From positions 49,096,001 to 49,160,000 of the forward strand of contig JAFFJZ010000001.1 of assembly GCA_018340375.1 (NCBI GenBank): 64,000 nucleotides of DNA, in the 5' to 3' direction. This DNA comes from Gonatopus flavifemur. Lineage: Eukaryota; Arthropoda; Insecta; Hymenoptera; Dryinidae. Below, one piece after another: positions 1 through 13,209 of the stretch (position 1 is the stretch's first letter; each line of letters opens with the position of its first letter). Under the pieces are notes generated by a model. It made no database searches and had not been told where the DNA came from. It saw only the letters and a list, made by a program, of their open reading frames with translations. Position numbers and translations under genes: made by a program.

Positions 1-978
1 TCATAAGATCTTGAGTAACCGTACACATAAAGCCCACGACCTCAAGGTCGAAAAGCAAACTTTTACTCCCACGCAAAGCGTAGTCGTCTTTGAAACTAGT
101 CTGCTATCGAACCCAAAATTACACAAGTTTCGTACGATTTTGTGCACGAGATTCATATACATTTGGAAATAAATTCAGTGTAAAAGCTTTGAGCAACTTG
201 TAAAACACAATATTAATAATTTACAGTTTATTCATCCTGAAAAGGCATGACGTGTATTTAATTTGAAGGAAAGTTAAAGTCGACTTCACTTCTTCCAGAA
301 GATAACACAATTACGAATACTTCACAGAAGAATTGTATTTCAAACTTTGGAGTGTTTTTTCATCCAACCCGTTCTACACCTGTTGAGCGTTCCTTCAGTG
401 TTTTATTTTTCTTATCGTTCCTCTTTGACATGAAATACAGAATTTTCAAACAAATTCCTTCTCAAAACGTTTTTGTTGCAACATTCATACAGTTATACAA
501 ATTTCTATTGAACGATGAATGGCATGACTTTCGTTATCGTATTTCACCTGTAGCTCAAAGTCAAATATTCATTGCGAACACTCAGACAACTCGCATTTGG
601 TTTTGGAAAGTTCCCGCATCTTATATATATCCCGTGTCGGGAACTCAAATTACTGTGGTGTACTTTCAGCACTCATCTTACATATATAAATATACGGACG
701 GTTTGTTCATTACACCGTGCTAGATAAATGTTTTGGTTTGTAAATTATTCACAGAGTATGTGCGCGGAGAATTCAAACATGTTTGAAAAATCAAATAGTT
801 CTGGTAGTTCGTGCTTGATTTATGACAATAATTGCTTGGTATATATCTTATGTTGCTCTTCGAACATGGAACTGGAATGGAGTATTGTTTCGTTCTATTG
901 ATTTGTTACTTCAAAAATGAATTTTAGTAGGCTCACACCAAAAATGACGTGCACTACCTGGAGTTAGTGCCAAGGCTA
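1..978. other. No gene or clear repeat seen
   Basis: AT-rich sequence. The 123-codon open frame at 352..723 starts at an internal non-ATG-supported context and encodes no recognisable domain. Confidence 0.4.
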
Positions 979-1207
979 CACTGTAAAAAATTTTATCGGA
1001 AAATTCCTATACATTTATGTGAAGTAATTAACACATACATGCGTTAGGAATTTCCTCAACTTGTCCGGAAATTTACTGTAAAATGTTGGGAAAAATCCCA
1101 TAAAGTTTGGAATTTTCCGATAAATGTACCGGAAATTGATTTCCTAATCAGTGATTGAGAATTCCCGTTTGATGTACACAGGGAAATTCTGATTATTTTT
1201 TACAGTG
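979..1207. mobile_element. CACTGTAAAAAAT-ended MITE
   Basis: 229 bp, inverted ends CACTGTAAAAAAT, TA on both flanks (977..978 and 1208..1209). Non-coding, rich in GGAAATT/AATTTCC words. Confidence 0.85.
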
Positions 1208-1318
1208 TACCTTCATTGGAAACAACGTTAGAAACCACGGAGAGAGCCACACGATTTGAAATGATAGAATAGTCCTATCTTCAAATAGACAAGAACCATG
1301 CTGAAAATAACGTGATTT

Positions 1319-1647
1319 CACGGAGAAAAGGGAATTCACTGTGGCAGCGAAATCTACTTTTGCTGGGTTCCTTTTGCCAGAGCAGCAAATTTTTTGCTGT
1401 GACAGCGAACTATTCGCTGTTCCAGCAATCTTGTTAGCTGTGGCAGGAAAAAATGTTTGCTATCCCAGCAAAATTTGTTTGCTATTCTGTATATAATACT
1501 GAAAAGTTTGCTGCCACAGCTAAAAAATTGCTGTCGTAGCTAACACGATTGCTGTTATAGCAAATTTTTAGCTAGGTCAGCAAAAAATTTTGCTATTCTA
1601 TATATAATACCTCGATTTGCTGCGTCAGCAAATTTTTTCTCTCCGTG
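1319..1647 (-). mobile_element. GCTG/CAGC-array MITE, copy A
   Basis: 329 bp; ends CACGGAGAAAA and inverted CACGGAGAGAAAAAA. Flanked by TT on both sides. The body is a series of short units of the form TTTGCTG-n-CAGCAAA. Relative to copies B and C it lacks two internal blocks of about 20 bp each. Confidence 0.9.
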
Positions 1648-2000
1648 TTTCAACGTTGTTTTATCACGATTTTCCATAAATCAGCATTGTAAATTTACAT
1701 TGTTAAATAACGTCGTTCCTAAAGTAGTTTTTAAATTAGTTTTTCATGTTGTTTTGAACCAACGTGATTTCTATCCAAGACAAGGAATGATTTATTAATG
1801 TAGAATTATTTATTTCTTACGCTTTTTCCATTTTATTACATTATCTTCAAGTATATTGGGAAGCGAGAACTTCCCTAGTGACTTTACCCTTAGGATAAAT
1901 TACGCTATTCTGACCAGAACGCTTCATTTTCCTCCAAAAAATTGGTGCAAAAATGAAGTGTTTTGGTCAGAATGGAGTGAATTCTCTTGAACGCACATTA

Positions 2001-2290
2001 CTCAGAGAAAAAAACTTGATGAAACAACAAACCTTGGAAATTTGCTTTGCTGTTATAGCAAAACTTGATGCTGAATTAGCAAAACATTTGCTATTACAGC
2101 AAAAATTTTGCTCTTCTAACAAGCGCTAGTATTCAGCAATCCGGAATATACAGACGGCTAGAAAATTCAGTGGAATCAGCAAATATCTTGCTAAAGGAGC
2201 AATATTTTTGCTGTAGCAGCAACCGTTTTGCTAATTTAGCGAAGCAGATTTTTCGGAATCGCTTTTTCAGCAAGAATTTCTCTCTGCGTG
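2001..2290. mobile_element. CTCAGAGAAAA/CACGCAGAGAGAAA-ended MITE
   Basis: About 290 bp with TA next to both ends; the left terminus is slightly degenerate. The interior is rich in TTTGCT and AGCAAA words like the GCTG/CAGC-array family but is a different sequence. Confidence 0.65.
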
Positions 2291-2630
2291 TAAAGTCTAC
2301 GGTGATCTGGTAATTTTTCACACTAGAATCTGTGGAAATAGAGCGATCGCTCTTGTCCAATCCACAAGAAAAAATTCAATAAAATAAGTATGTAGAATGA
2401 TGAGTCAATATGAAATCAGTAGAAAATCACCAAACTAGTCAGACTTGTGGTAAAAATCATTTTCAATCCGATTTTATCACACGAACCATAGTTGTATAAT
2501 CTACCGGATAAAAGAATTTGACGGATTATTAGAAATTATTCTATCAAGGTTTCAATTGTTGATTTGAACTAATTGACAGTGAAATTTTCCCAAATCTCCA
2601 TTGATAAAAATGGAGAAATTCAGAATCATG

Positions 2631-2841
2631 CACTGTAAGAAAAAATTGTTGAATTGCGAACAAAAATGCTCGAGAATTCACAACCTTGTTTCGGAAAAAT
2701 AATTTCCGAACTTTCTTTGTGGATTGACAAAACTTTGGGGATATTTACAAACTTTTTTACGATGATTTCTAAAAAAGTTTTATGTAAGAAACTGCCAAAC
2801 TTTCTTCGCCAGTTTTGGAAGTATTTTTTTTTCTTACAGTG
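2631..2841. mobile_element. CACTGTAAG-ended MITE (empty-site relative)
   Basis: 211 bp; ends CACTGTAAGAAAAAA and the inverted copy. It is the uninterrupted relative of 10929..11538. The short overlapping open frames on both strands here are by-products of the inverted repeat. Confidence 0.85.
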
Positions 2842-3216
2842 CAGAATTTCGTCCAACGAAATCCCACAAAATCTTACTCGTACCATTCCACACAAATGCA
2901 AATTATCGAGAAATTTATTCTTCTCCCTCTCCTCTTCTCAATCACTCCCACCATTGAGAGAGGAATACTTCTGTATTAGATAACCGTTCGATGTAAAGGT
3001 AAAATCGAAAGCATGAATAAAATATCGAAATAGAATTCCTAATATTGGAATCGCACGTAAGCATCTGATTTCATAATCACCTGAATGTCAAACGCATAAT
3101 GATGTTATCAAATCACGACCGAATGATTCCTTTATTGAATCCTTGGAACAGAAACTCGAATTGAAATTTCGTGGAATCGTAATGAATAGACATTCATGGC
3201 AATTCAACTTCGTTTA

Positions 3217-3648
3217 CACTGAGAGAAACGAGTCATTGATTTAAAAAAAAAAGATTGCATCCAATGATATCTATTAAATATCTCTTTAGAACAATGAAAT
3301 TTTATGCTGCTGAAGTTTGAATCGTTTATTGAAACAAATTAGTAATCAAATAACAAAATACTCAACTAGTGGAGCCTCACAATCCTGCAGTACACTTTCC
3401 AAACGGCCTTTGCAGTTTCAAGAAGTTAATTCGAGGGAGTAAATAAAAATAATTCATCGGATTTTTTGAGTTTTCAAAAACTTCAAAAACATGAAATTTC
3501 ATTGTAATGGATGAAATGGTTTTTCAGTTGATGAAATATTCCATGCGGTGAAAAACCATTCATTGAAATAATATTCACTTGGTTCAAAGAAATATCTTTT
3601 GGATACCATTGGATGAAATATTTTCTTTCCTCAATGACTTCTGTTGTG
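3217..3648. mobile_element. CACTGAGAGAAACGAG-ended MITE with nested hAT-like MITE
   Basis: 432 bp, TA flanks (3215..3216 and 3649..3650). Ends CACTGAGAGAAACGAGTCATTG and inverted CACAACAGAAGTCATTG. The 189-bp element at 3302..3490 is inserted in it. Confidence 0.7.
3302..3490. mobile_element. TGAAGTTTGAATC-family MITE, copy 1
   Basis: Perfect 8-bp flank duplication ATGAAATT (3294..3301 and 3491..3498). Begins TTATGCTGCTGAAGTTTGAA; the right end is degenerate. Nested in the element at 3217..3648. Same family as 6748..6959 and 61153..61304. Confidence 0.75.
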
Positions 3649-4339
3649 TACAATTTTATATGAATTTGGCCAGAGTCTCAGAATGTTATCTCTAAAAGCA
3701 GAGTACCCTGAATACACTAAGTGGGCTCAACTAACGTGTGTATTTTTCCTCTCAGCGAATAGCAATGTAATAGCAAATCATTTCAAACTTTGATCGACAT
3801 GAAATAATTGTTCTGATCATTCGATCTACATCAAGATAAGATTGATAAACTGAGAAAAAAGTGTTCATAAATTTTGTTTATAATTAATAATAAGCTTTCT
3901 TTGTCACAAGCAAACTCCTCTCTCAGTGATCTTCATATTTTTTGCTCCGCCTTCCTAATATTTTCTCTTCTTTATTTATCATCCATTGCAGGAATTCCAA
4001 CACGAATAAACGGGAAGGCAAATTGTGAGCGATTTAATTTGACGATGATCATGTGCATAATCTGATCATGATGGAAAAATATTTGAAACACATGAAATAT
4101 ATTTCATTGAAAAGAACTGAAACATGAGATTCCAATTAAATTATAGTGTCAGGTCAGTGGGATGATTATCGATTGATAAATTAAATTTAATCATTTTCAT
4201 ATATAAGACCAAATTTTTAGTCGCTAGAATTGAAGATTTACTACATTTTTTTATTCAAAGCATATCGTCGTTCACTTGATATATTGAATGATCTCTCCCA
4301 CTCTGATCAATTTCTGACCTGATACGTTACCAATTTCCT

Positions 4340-4652
4340 ATTGGAACAGCACCCTAATAACACACGAAGAATTCTTTTCCAAAAACAAGAATAAAATTCT
4401 TCAAAAACCCTTTTCGAACTGATTAATTCATAAAGAGCTCTGGAGGAGTTCAATGTTTGGGACATTACCGAGTTCTTTGAAAATGCTGAGAATATTGTTC
4501 TAGTGCTCTCACAGAACTCGTTAATGTCCCAAAAATTGAACTCCTCCAGAGCTCTTTGTGAATTCATTAGTTCGGAGAGATCTCTTGAAGAATTATCTAT
4601 TCTTGTTTTTGAAAAAGAATTCTTTGTGTGTTATCTGGGACAGTTTCCTCTA
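4340..4652. repeat. Long near-palindrome
   Basis: Inverted arms of about 140 bp meet at about 4495, including GAGCTCTGGAGGAGTTCAAT and its inverse CTCCTCCAGAGCTC. Probably a foldback MITE; target duplication not found. Two opposed open frames here are by-products of the inverted repeat. Confidence 0.75.
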
Positions 4653-4720
4653 GAATTCCTTCATATTTCCAGCTCTGGTCCAAAATCTGGAAAATATGAT
4701 CTTGTCGATATTGAGTTATT

Positions 4721-4962
4721 CACTGAGAGAAGAGATTATTTGTATTTAATAAATCGTGTTTTGGATACAGCGAAATAAATATTTATTACATCCAAACATG
4801 ACCCATCATCCTCAGATAAGATTTAATAACAGTTAAAAAAAGTTTTGTAACAGTTAATAAACTTCATTCATAGTTATTAAGCCAAGTTTACGTGAAAAAA
4901 ATATTTATTTCGCCGTATCCAAAGTAAGCTTTATTAAATGCAAATAAACTCTTCTCTCAGTG
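4721..4962. mobile_element. CACTGAGAGAAGAG-ended MITE with TT flanks
   Basis: 242-bp inverted-repeat element; ends CACTGAGAGAAGAG, flanked by TT on both sides. Inner arms carry GGATACGGCGAAATAAATATTT-like sequence. Confidence 0.85.
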
Positions 4963-4969
4963 TTCGTCA

Positions 4970-6739
4970 AATCCACGTTCCATTTTCACGTGGATAGTCC
5001 TGTATTGGTTGAGTATCGGCTGTGTCTATTGCTGGATTGTTTTGTCAACCATTGATAGACCATACTTGTGGCAATAGCAGGATTTCCACCGTTGCCTGTT
5101 AACAAGAACCACTTCCATCCTGAATATTGACGGATTTTGAAATGCAGCCAAAACTAGCCTTGTTTCAACTGAAAGTGAGCACCGAAAACAAATATCGACA
5201 TAGTGGACAAGACTGAATTCTAGTCAAAGTTTCAAGTGAGATGCAACCACATTCAGTTCAACTTTTTACTGGGTAACTTTCATGTTGCTTAATCCCCTGT
5301 GCGCATCAATATTGAGCCAATTTTAGCCCATTCTGGGTAAATGCTGGCCAATTCCGCGCTAGGAGTGAGCTGAAGTTGGCTCAACGTTTGTGCACACATG
5401 AGAGAATATCGAGAATAAGTCTGAAACGTGGATAATATTTCATTCATATCCTTACCATCTGCGACTATCCGCTGTGTCTAAAGTTTGTTCGAAAATTTCA
5501 AAATTGAGCCAAAAATATTAGAATGTTGTTGTTTGATTTTGAATTTTTGACATTAACGATCAATGATTTCAAGGGAAACTTTGAAAGTGAGAACGATTGA
5601 GCGAGATAATAATGCAAATCTCTCAATGGCATTGTCAAAGCTCGCTTCAACTATCCAATCATTCTCGTTGATATTCATATATGGATAATTGAAACGACTA
5701 CGTGTCTCATTCCCGTTTCATTACAAAGATCATTCTAAAATCTCCAAACGGAACGTATTCAACGTACGTGTACTATACTTCCCACATTATGTCCTCCCCC
5801 AAAACAGAGAAGTTGAGACAAGAGAAGTTAGAGACAGATAGAGGATTGCAACTAACTCAATACTCTTGACGATCAACTCAAAGTGTGACTATTGCATTAT
5901 GTTAATATCATATTGGTAACTTCTCACCATTGCGAGTCAAAGTGTGAAATTACAACCAACGTAGCGATAACCCACGTATCAAGCACGTATATCGTGTTGG
6001 ATGAAGTTTTGCGTTATCAGCATGGTAACAATTTTGAAATTCGAAGGGATGTAAGGATGTGTTATCGTTAATTAGCCTCCTTCGTTAAAATATTCTATAA
6101 CCCAAGTCATCGAGGTCATATTTCATCAGTAAAAATTAAAATATCACTTGACGATAATCAGAGTTCAACGATATTTTGCATTTCGGTGTAGTTCGAAGAG
6201 AAGAGAGGATATTCTTTTGAAAATAAAGAAGAGGAAGAGCATAAAAATATCGCAATGCACGTCAGTTATTAACCGCAATGTACAGTGAATTTGACCTATT
6301 TTCGTTGCAAAGAATCCGTCGCAATTTCAACCTCTGAAGGAATATGAGATGTTAAGCTCCCTGTTGTACAATTGGCCAAAGAGTCTGGGTCCTTTTCGAC
6401 AAAGGATTCCTTTGTCGGAAGGAACACAGACTTTTTTCAGCTATTGTAGACTGTACGTGACAAGTGAGGTCGTGCACTTACATTAATATGAAACGCGTAC
6501 ATTTTCTATGGTACATACGCCATACCATCTTCACATCAAACAATTAAGTCACCGAGAAAGGAAATGTACGTCAGTCAAAACGGTTGTTTCATCCAAGCAT
6601 ACTTCAATACGTAACGAATCATGAGGATGAGGGTAATGGAAAACTCATGGTTCTTGACCAATCCAATAATTCTCTATTCTTATTTAGCATCATCAACCCA
6701 AGAAAGTTGAATGTTTGTACACACGTTTGAACTATTGAT
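4970..6739. other. No gene seen
   Basis: AT-rich, without long open frames. A short GC-richer patch at 5300..5400 has GCCCATTCTGGG-like words similar in style to element R. Confidence 0.4.
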
Positions 6740-6747
6740 TTATCATT

Positions 6748-6959
6748 ATGTTGCTGAAGTTTGAATCGTTTATCGAAACGAATTGGTCATCGAATAACGA
6801 ATATTCCACTACTAAAGACCAACAATTTTCAGGTACTCTTTTTCAGCGATGTTTTCAATTGAGAAGAGTTAATTTGAGAAGTTGAAAAACAATCCATTAG
6901 ATTTTTTGGATTTCAATTTTCGTTTCGTTTCTACAAACGATTCAAACTTCAGGTTCATT
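6748..6959. mobile_element. TGAAGTTTGAATC-family MITE, copy 2
   Basis: 212-bp inverted-repeat element with ends built on TGAAGTTTGAATCGTTT and a perfect 8-bp duplication TTATCATT (6740..6747 and 6960..6967). The 8-bp duplication suggests mobilisation by a hAT-type transposase. Confidence 0.8.
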
Positions 6960-6969
6960 TTATCATTCT

Positions 6970-9439
6970 CAAAATAATTGTCTAAGGGAATCAAAATGAA
7001 GTGAGTCCCTGCAACTCAATCAAGAAACGTTTCTCATACCTTCTTTTGAATCGCTCTTTAAAAATGACCCACGTATAAAAAGCTCTCTCATACAGAATGA
7101 CGTGAGAATAAATTCAAGTAACATCATTTATCAAAGTTTCATATAGAGATCATTTCTAAAGCATTGTACCACTTCAATTGAGATACATTCATGATTTCTT
7201 ACGTTAAATTCACGAGTTTCGCATACAAAAATCTCCTCTCAATCTTTTCCCAGTTACATAGACACGTTATTCGCACTTTTCGCAAGAAGTGTCACCATGA
7301 TATTAAAAATAAAAATCCAGAATATATGATTGTTGATGTACGATGAGAAGAAAATATGACAAAGGAGCGAGCGGACGAAAAAGTTTGAAAAGACGAGAAA
7401 AAGAGAGAGAGAAAGAGTGAGAGAGATGTGCACTTTTATTTGCTTCGAGACGGGCTCTCCAGGGAAATTCTAAATGCAATGACGACGAAGACGACTCGCA
7501 TGGATTCTTGAGAATGTAAATTTCTTCTGCCAGATACCCATAACGCAACGATAAATTGTCTCTTGCGCATGCTACGATGAGATTGAATTTCCCTGTACTC
7601 CATTATTTGCATCATCCGAAAAAGTATCTACATCATTTCAACAATGACAACGATAAAATGATAAATCGACGCACGTTAATGCACGTATTAGCACGATTCA
7701 CGTACGAAAACATCCATCCAACATGCCCCCTTTTCGATACCCAAAGTTTTTCTCAGCAAATATAAGAGGATCCTTTCATCCTCTCGTCAAACATTGTAGC
7801 AAAAATAAACAGGAGGTCAATGAACTTATCCGAAACATGTTGTTGGTCTCAACGATGGTAATCAAAGAGAAATCGATAAAGAGCGGTAACGATGCGTGAT
7901 AATCCTTGCCATGCTGCCATCTATGGAACATGTCATGTAACTTGATCTGCCTCTTACCATCCAAACTCCAGACAATATAAACGGGTCTCAAGTTCTGCGA
8001 CTGAATTGCTCTTCATTCGCATTCGTATCTCGTTCAGACTATGATATATAAGACCTCTGTATTTTTTTAAATATATTTGTCCGCGATGCGAAAACCAATA
8101 ACATGAAGAAACTAATGAGAACACAGAGAGCTATTGGAAAGCGATGGTCGGGTTGCGTACAAACAGGGGCAATCGAGTTATCCAGAATCAAACCCTCTTG
8201 AAAAGTCGTTTCACATTGAGTGGAGCTTTCAACAGTTCAAACTGAATTTTCTTGCTCCGAGTAAAAAGCAAAACCAAGTTCGTAATTGAATCATTAATTC
8301 AACGGTTAATTAACCCTTTCCGGTATCCCGGCTCTCTGATTGAAATCTCCCTTTTCCTTCCAATTCAACATTTCGCTTGGGAGAACATGAAAAAATACTC
8401 CTCCGGCGAATGGAACAAAACAACCGGCTGGGATTCGTCTCAGTTTGGATGATGCTGGGTTCTCGGGGAAGGGGATTCGACAATTCAATGAAATTCGAGT
8501 AACGTTGAACGTTCGAACTCATGCGTACAAGATGGATATTCTTGGAACGATTATTATGAATTGAGATGGGAAGTATTCTCGTGAGACTCTTCAAATATAT
8601 GGATTCGTTGGGGGATGCGGAGTGTGCGATAAAAGTGAACCCAAGTGTGTATGAGAATTGGACTAATATCGGCCCAGCACGGTCCACGAGTCACCCGATG
8701 TTTATCCAATATTGAATATAACCGAAATTATATATAATTTCTATAAAATTTGATATAGTTTATATCAAATTCATATAAACACAGAAAATCTGGCCTAGAA
8801 AATCTCTTCCATCATCGAATTGAGGTGGTAGCTATAAGAAGGGACCATAGCTAAAAACTCGAATTTCAGAAACAGCAGTTGGAGTTTTAAAATGTAATTA
8901 AAATGTGTTAAGCATTGTTTCAAAATTCTGAAATGTTCAAACCAACCAGATTCATCCTTTTTGTTTGAAATTTGACCTTGAAATGACGTAAAAGGTGCCA
9001 TTAAAGGTTAAATAACAATTCTTTAAAAATACGTTATGTGCCCTTCTTACAGCTAACGATAATTCTATTAGAGTAAGTGTGAAATTATTGAAATAAAAAC
9101 TCATTATTACACTAAAAAAAGATATTTTAATCGACATTGATGAATTAGTATCGAGAAATTGCACATGTTTAATATAATTCAAGAAGAAAAAGTATTTATA
9201 TTTATTAAAGCTTTTAGCCTTGTAGATGTCGTCAAACTCTTCATCACTAATCTCTTCCATGGTTTCACAAGGTGTTTCTTTCGCAGCCATTTCTTCAAAA
9301 AGCATTTTTATCCAAGCTACGCTCTCTTCATCTATGAACTTGTTGACAAGCCATCAGTAAACAAACTGAAATTGTTAAGTGGGGCAGCCTGACGAGCGTA
9401 ACACATAAATCAAACAGACTTATCGAAACAAAAACAGGT
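6970..9439. other. No gene seen; purine-rich tract and AT palindromes
   Basis: A GA-rich tract lies at about 7379..7426 and a palindromic AT block at 8715..8780 (TTTGATATAGTTTATATCAAA). Open frames are short and unsupported. Confidence 0.4.
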
Positions 9440-9447
9440 ATACCAAG

Positions 9448-10610
9448 TACAGATGTGCGAATAGTTCGAAATCGAATCGAATCGAACGAATTTTTGTAGA
9501 TTCGATTCAATTCGTTATCGAATCAAACAAATCTAAAATCGAATTATTCGAAATGTTCGAACCGCAATGATTCGATTCCGAATCAATGTTAAACTGAGAA
9601 AAAAACTTCATTCGAGTCAAATACATTTTTCTTGAGTGTACCTGATTTGAGAATGTGTACAAAATATTGTTCGCAAAATAACTATTCAAAAGAATTCTTG
9701 ATGAAATTTGGAAATTCTTTATGAATTGTTTTGAACTTCATTTAAACTTCCACGGTGTATCAAGAATTATTACCGCAGTTATATTCAAGTAGAACACATT
9801 AGTCAAAGAAACGTCATTTTAACAAAAATTCAATGTTACTGAAATTTGAATCATTTATTCAAACGAATCAGTGACCGGATAACAAAACACTCGAGCGCTA
9901 TAGGCACTGAAAAAAAATAGGTACAACAACCCGAAGTTTGGTTATAATAAACCGACAGTGGGTGCTTCCGATATTTCTTCAAAATTTCCCAGATAGCACA
10001 ATAATTTCAAAAAAGTTCTATAAGAATACTTCATATTCTTTATGACCTTTTTCAGAACTCTTGTGCTATCTGGGTTGCAAATTCAATAAGAAGAAATGTT
10101 TGAAAATTTCTCTATAATTTCTAAAAAAAAACTCGGACTTCTTTTTGAACAAATCCGAAAAAGTCTGATCAACTCTAAAATTTCGATGAAAAATATGATG
10201 AAATTGGGGCAAAGTTTTTTCAAAGTTTATCAGAGATTTTTCATCTCATTTTGATTTATGATTATGAATTAACAAATCGAGCTAATAAATATGAATTCCT
10301 CACGAATATAAAATAGCGAATATGAGGACTTTACTTTTTATGTTTAAAATATGAAAAATTAAGACGAATTCAATGGGCTAAGAAGGCTTAAAGAGCCTCT
10401 GAATGGTACATCTACACTAGTAAAATACGTATGCAATGTTTAAATTCCATTCAAATTATTATTATATCCAGTATTGATTTTATGTTGTGATTCGATTCGA
10501 AATCCTTAATTCGATTCGATGTGATTTTTCACGATTCGATTCGGATTCGATAAAATTGTCAAAGATTCGATTCGATTCGAGGGTCTAAAAACGTGATTCG
10601 CACATTTCTA
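9448..10610. mobile_element. hAT-type MITE with TCGAATCGAATCG arrays
   Basis: 1163 bp; ends TACAGATGTGCGAATA and inverted TAGAAATGTGCGAATC. Flanks are ATACCAAG (9440..9447) and TTACCAAG (10611..10618), a 7/8 match. Both ends carry arrays of the word GATTCGATTCGA. Inside lie other repeats: a hairpin at 9988..10074 and a degenerate copy of the TGAAGTTTGAATC family from about 9833. Confidence 0.85.
9988..10074. repeat. CCCAGATAGCACAA hairpin
   Basis: 87-bp hairpin with ends CCCAGATAGCACAA, nested inside the hAT-type element at 9448..10610. Confidence 0.8.
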
Positions 10611-10928
10611 TTACCAAGCCCAAGACACAAGATATCGAAACCAAATTTTCAGGGTATGTTCGGAAAGGAATAGTGGTTGATTTTCAACGTTCTCTGCAAA
10701 AAGGGCACATAGCGGTATGCGCCCTTATTATAGCTACCGCCTCAATTATAGAATTGCAAAATTTTCAAATGGTGGAGGGCGGACATCTCCTAAGAACGGC
10801 CTTTGCACAGAGAGAAATAATTACTATCATCAACAATATATTTTCTTGTTCCAAGAAATTCATTTCTCCAATTCTCTCTTGATGAATGAATCTCTTGATT
10901 CAAGAAAATTTTTCTGAAACCAAGCATA

Positions 10929-11538
10929 CACTGTGAAGAAAAGTTGTTGAATTACAGAAAAATGCTTGAGAATTGTTCTGGAAAAATACACGAAGAGAAA
11001 AAATTTGCTGACGCAGCAAATCGAGGTATTATATATAGAATAGCAAAATTTTTTGCTGACCTAGCTAAAAATTTGCTATAACAGCAATCGTGTTAGCTAC
11101 CACAGCAATTTTTTAGCTGTGGCAGCAAAAGATGTTTGCTCCGCCAGCAAATTTTCAGTATTATATATAGAATAGCAAACCAATTTTGCTGGGATAGCAA
11201 ACATTTTTTGCTGCCACAGCTAAAAATTCGCTGTCGCAGCTAACAAGATTGCTGGAACAGCAAATAGTTTGCTGTCACAGCGAAGAATTTGCTGCTCTGG
11301 CAAAAGGAACCCAGCAAAAGTAGATTTCGCTGCCACAGCGAATTCCTTTTTCTCCGTGTAATTTTCGAACTTTCTTTGTGGATTGACAAACAAAAGTTTG
11401 AGAAGATTCGAAAATTTCCGTAAAATCATTAAACTCTTTGGATATTTACAAACTTCTCCACGATAATTTCCAAAAAAAGTTTGTGTAAAAAACTGTCAAA
11501 CTTTCTTTGACAGTTTTGGAAGTGTGTTTTTTAGAGTG
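10929..11538. mobile_element. CACTGT-ended MITE interrupted by copy B
   Basis: Ends CACTGTGAAGAAAA and inverted CACTCTAAAAAA; TA on both flanks (10927..10928 and 11539..11540). About 238 bp without the nested element. Its sequence (TTCGAACTTTCTTTGTGGAT and following) matches 2631..2841. Confidence 0.85.
10989..11358 (+). mobile_element. GCTG/CAGC-array MITE, copy B (nested)
   Basis: 370 bp, TA flanks at 10987..10988 and 11359..11360, opposite orientation to copies A and C. Inserted in the MITE at 10929..11538. The uninterrupted sequence is seen at 2631..2841, which shows that one TA became two. Confidence 0.95.
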
Positions 11539-11540
11539 TA

Positions 11541-12829
11541 GATTTCTTGAATTCAGAAAATATTGTCTTGATTCAAGACAATTTCTCTTGACTCCACACC
11601 ATATTAGCTGCATTCAAGAATATATTCTCTTGGTATTAGTAATTATTTCTCTCAGTGTGACTTACGTGCCTCGATCGTTTCGAGTTTAGATTTAGTTGTC
11701 CCCGCCTTGATAAAAATCGTTGTAAAAGGTTACAACCGACAAGTTTCGAAAAATATTTCCATTTTTCATGCTCAAATTCTTTTATGTTGTACTGCAAAAG
11801 TAGATTTCATTTAATATAAGAGTGAAAAGATAAACAGTGCTTATATTGAAGGGATTGAAAAATGCAGAAAACAATTCAGTTTTCGTTATGCGCCTTCACA
11901 ATTCTGCATTCGATACACCGCTTCGCCTCAGGTTGTCTACTTTAAGGCAGAATACCGCACAGTGGGGAATCTTGGTGCATTTATGGACAAAAAACAGCCT
12001 GCGACTTAATTTCCATCCGTTTCTGATAGGTTTCCTTTTGGAACACTCAGAAAGAGTTTCACTTTGACATATCAGTGCGGCATTTTTGTGATACTCAATT
12101 TGACCTGAGGAGAATTTCAATCAAATCTGAAAAATCTACAACTTCGGTGGATCATTATTTCATTATACCAAAAAAGGAATGATTTCCCTATGTGTCTCGT
12201 TACGGCACATATTTTCTTTTTTCACATACAAATACTGAATTTGTACTGAAAAAAAATGAGAATACTATGAAAATCCATCCAAAGATCAAGAATGTTTGTG
12301 AATAGGAATCTGGGGAGGATGAACGGATTTGCAAACAAAATCAATTATTAACAGCAAAAAGGACCCAATGAAATTGTAAAAACCATCAGTAGCGACCATT
12401 TCATTGGTAACGAGTGAGGTTTGACAGTATCGTTGTTCTTTTATTGAAAATTTATCAAGTTTTTTTTCCAATGATATGAATATTGGATCGCAGTGATTCT
12501 TGGAAGTAGAACTCTTTCTGAATATTTAACAAGGAAATTAACTCACATCGGATGAGAATTGAGTTGTAAACCGATTTTGTCCATGAATGCATAAAAATTT
12601 TACACTGATGCCGTATTGATCAAACCCATAAATACGAAATTTCCTACTTATCGGTGGATGATATTTTAGATTTTCGAACCATTCGTAATATGAAGTACGG
12701 AAACATTCACTCAAGATCACAACTTCATTTTTAGGGATCCATGGAGAAAATTATGCGGTTAATATTGGGATGGCTGAAAATCAGCCGTGATAACCATTTT
12801 TAGATGTGGGAATAAAAGTTATTACCATA
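11541..12829. other. No gene seen
   Basis: AT-rich sequence with short open frames on both strands and no recognisable domain or inverted ends. Confidence 0.4.
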
Positions 12830-13169
12830 GTAGCCAAAATTCACATATTACACAATATTGTTAGCTAATTCTTAGTTATCATAGTGAATTATTTTTTTAC
12901 GTATGGCAATTTCCATTTGTTTTGAGAATTGATGTTACGATATTTGGCTTTTGAAACAAAAATGAGTGAGTCGTTGAAATATGATGGCTCATTAAAGATC
13001 GGGAATGTTCGTATGGCAAACGAATCGAAATGAAATGAAGAATAAAAGTTTAATTGCAATGGAAAAGTGAGATAACCTCTTGGAAAGAATAATGTTTCGT
13101 CCATTTCGAACTTTTACAACATTCTCACGTGAACTTTTAATATTTTCAGACAGAATGACGAAAAAAACA
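12830..13169. repeat. Direct duplication, copy 1
   Basis: Begins near GTAGCCAAAATTC and ends near CAGACAGAATGACGAA. It matches 17650..18030 in the same orientation over nearly its full length, with scattered substitutions and one deletion of about 36 bp in a TTAGCTA-type MITE remnant. The mariner is inserted at the TA just after this copy. Confidence 0.85.
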
Positions 13170-13209
13170 TACCACTGTGTCCAAAAAATAAGGTGACATG
13201 TCATTGATT

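Noticed and set aside
352..723. 123-codon open frame
   Set aside because: AT-rich translation full of Phe, Ser and Tyr with no family resemblance; chance open frame.
2626..2983. Overlapping open frames on both strands as a bidirectional gene pair
   Set aside because: They are created by the inverted-repeat MITE at 2631..2841.
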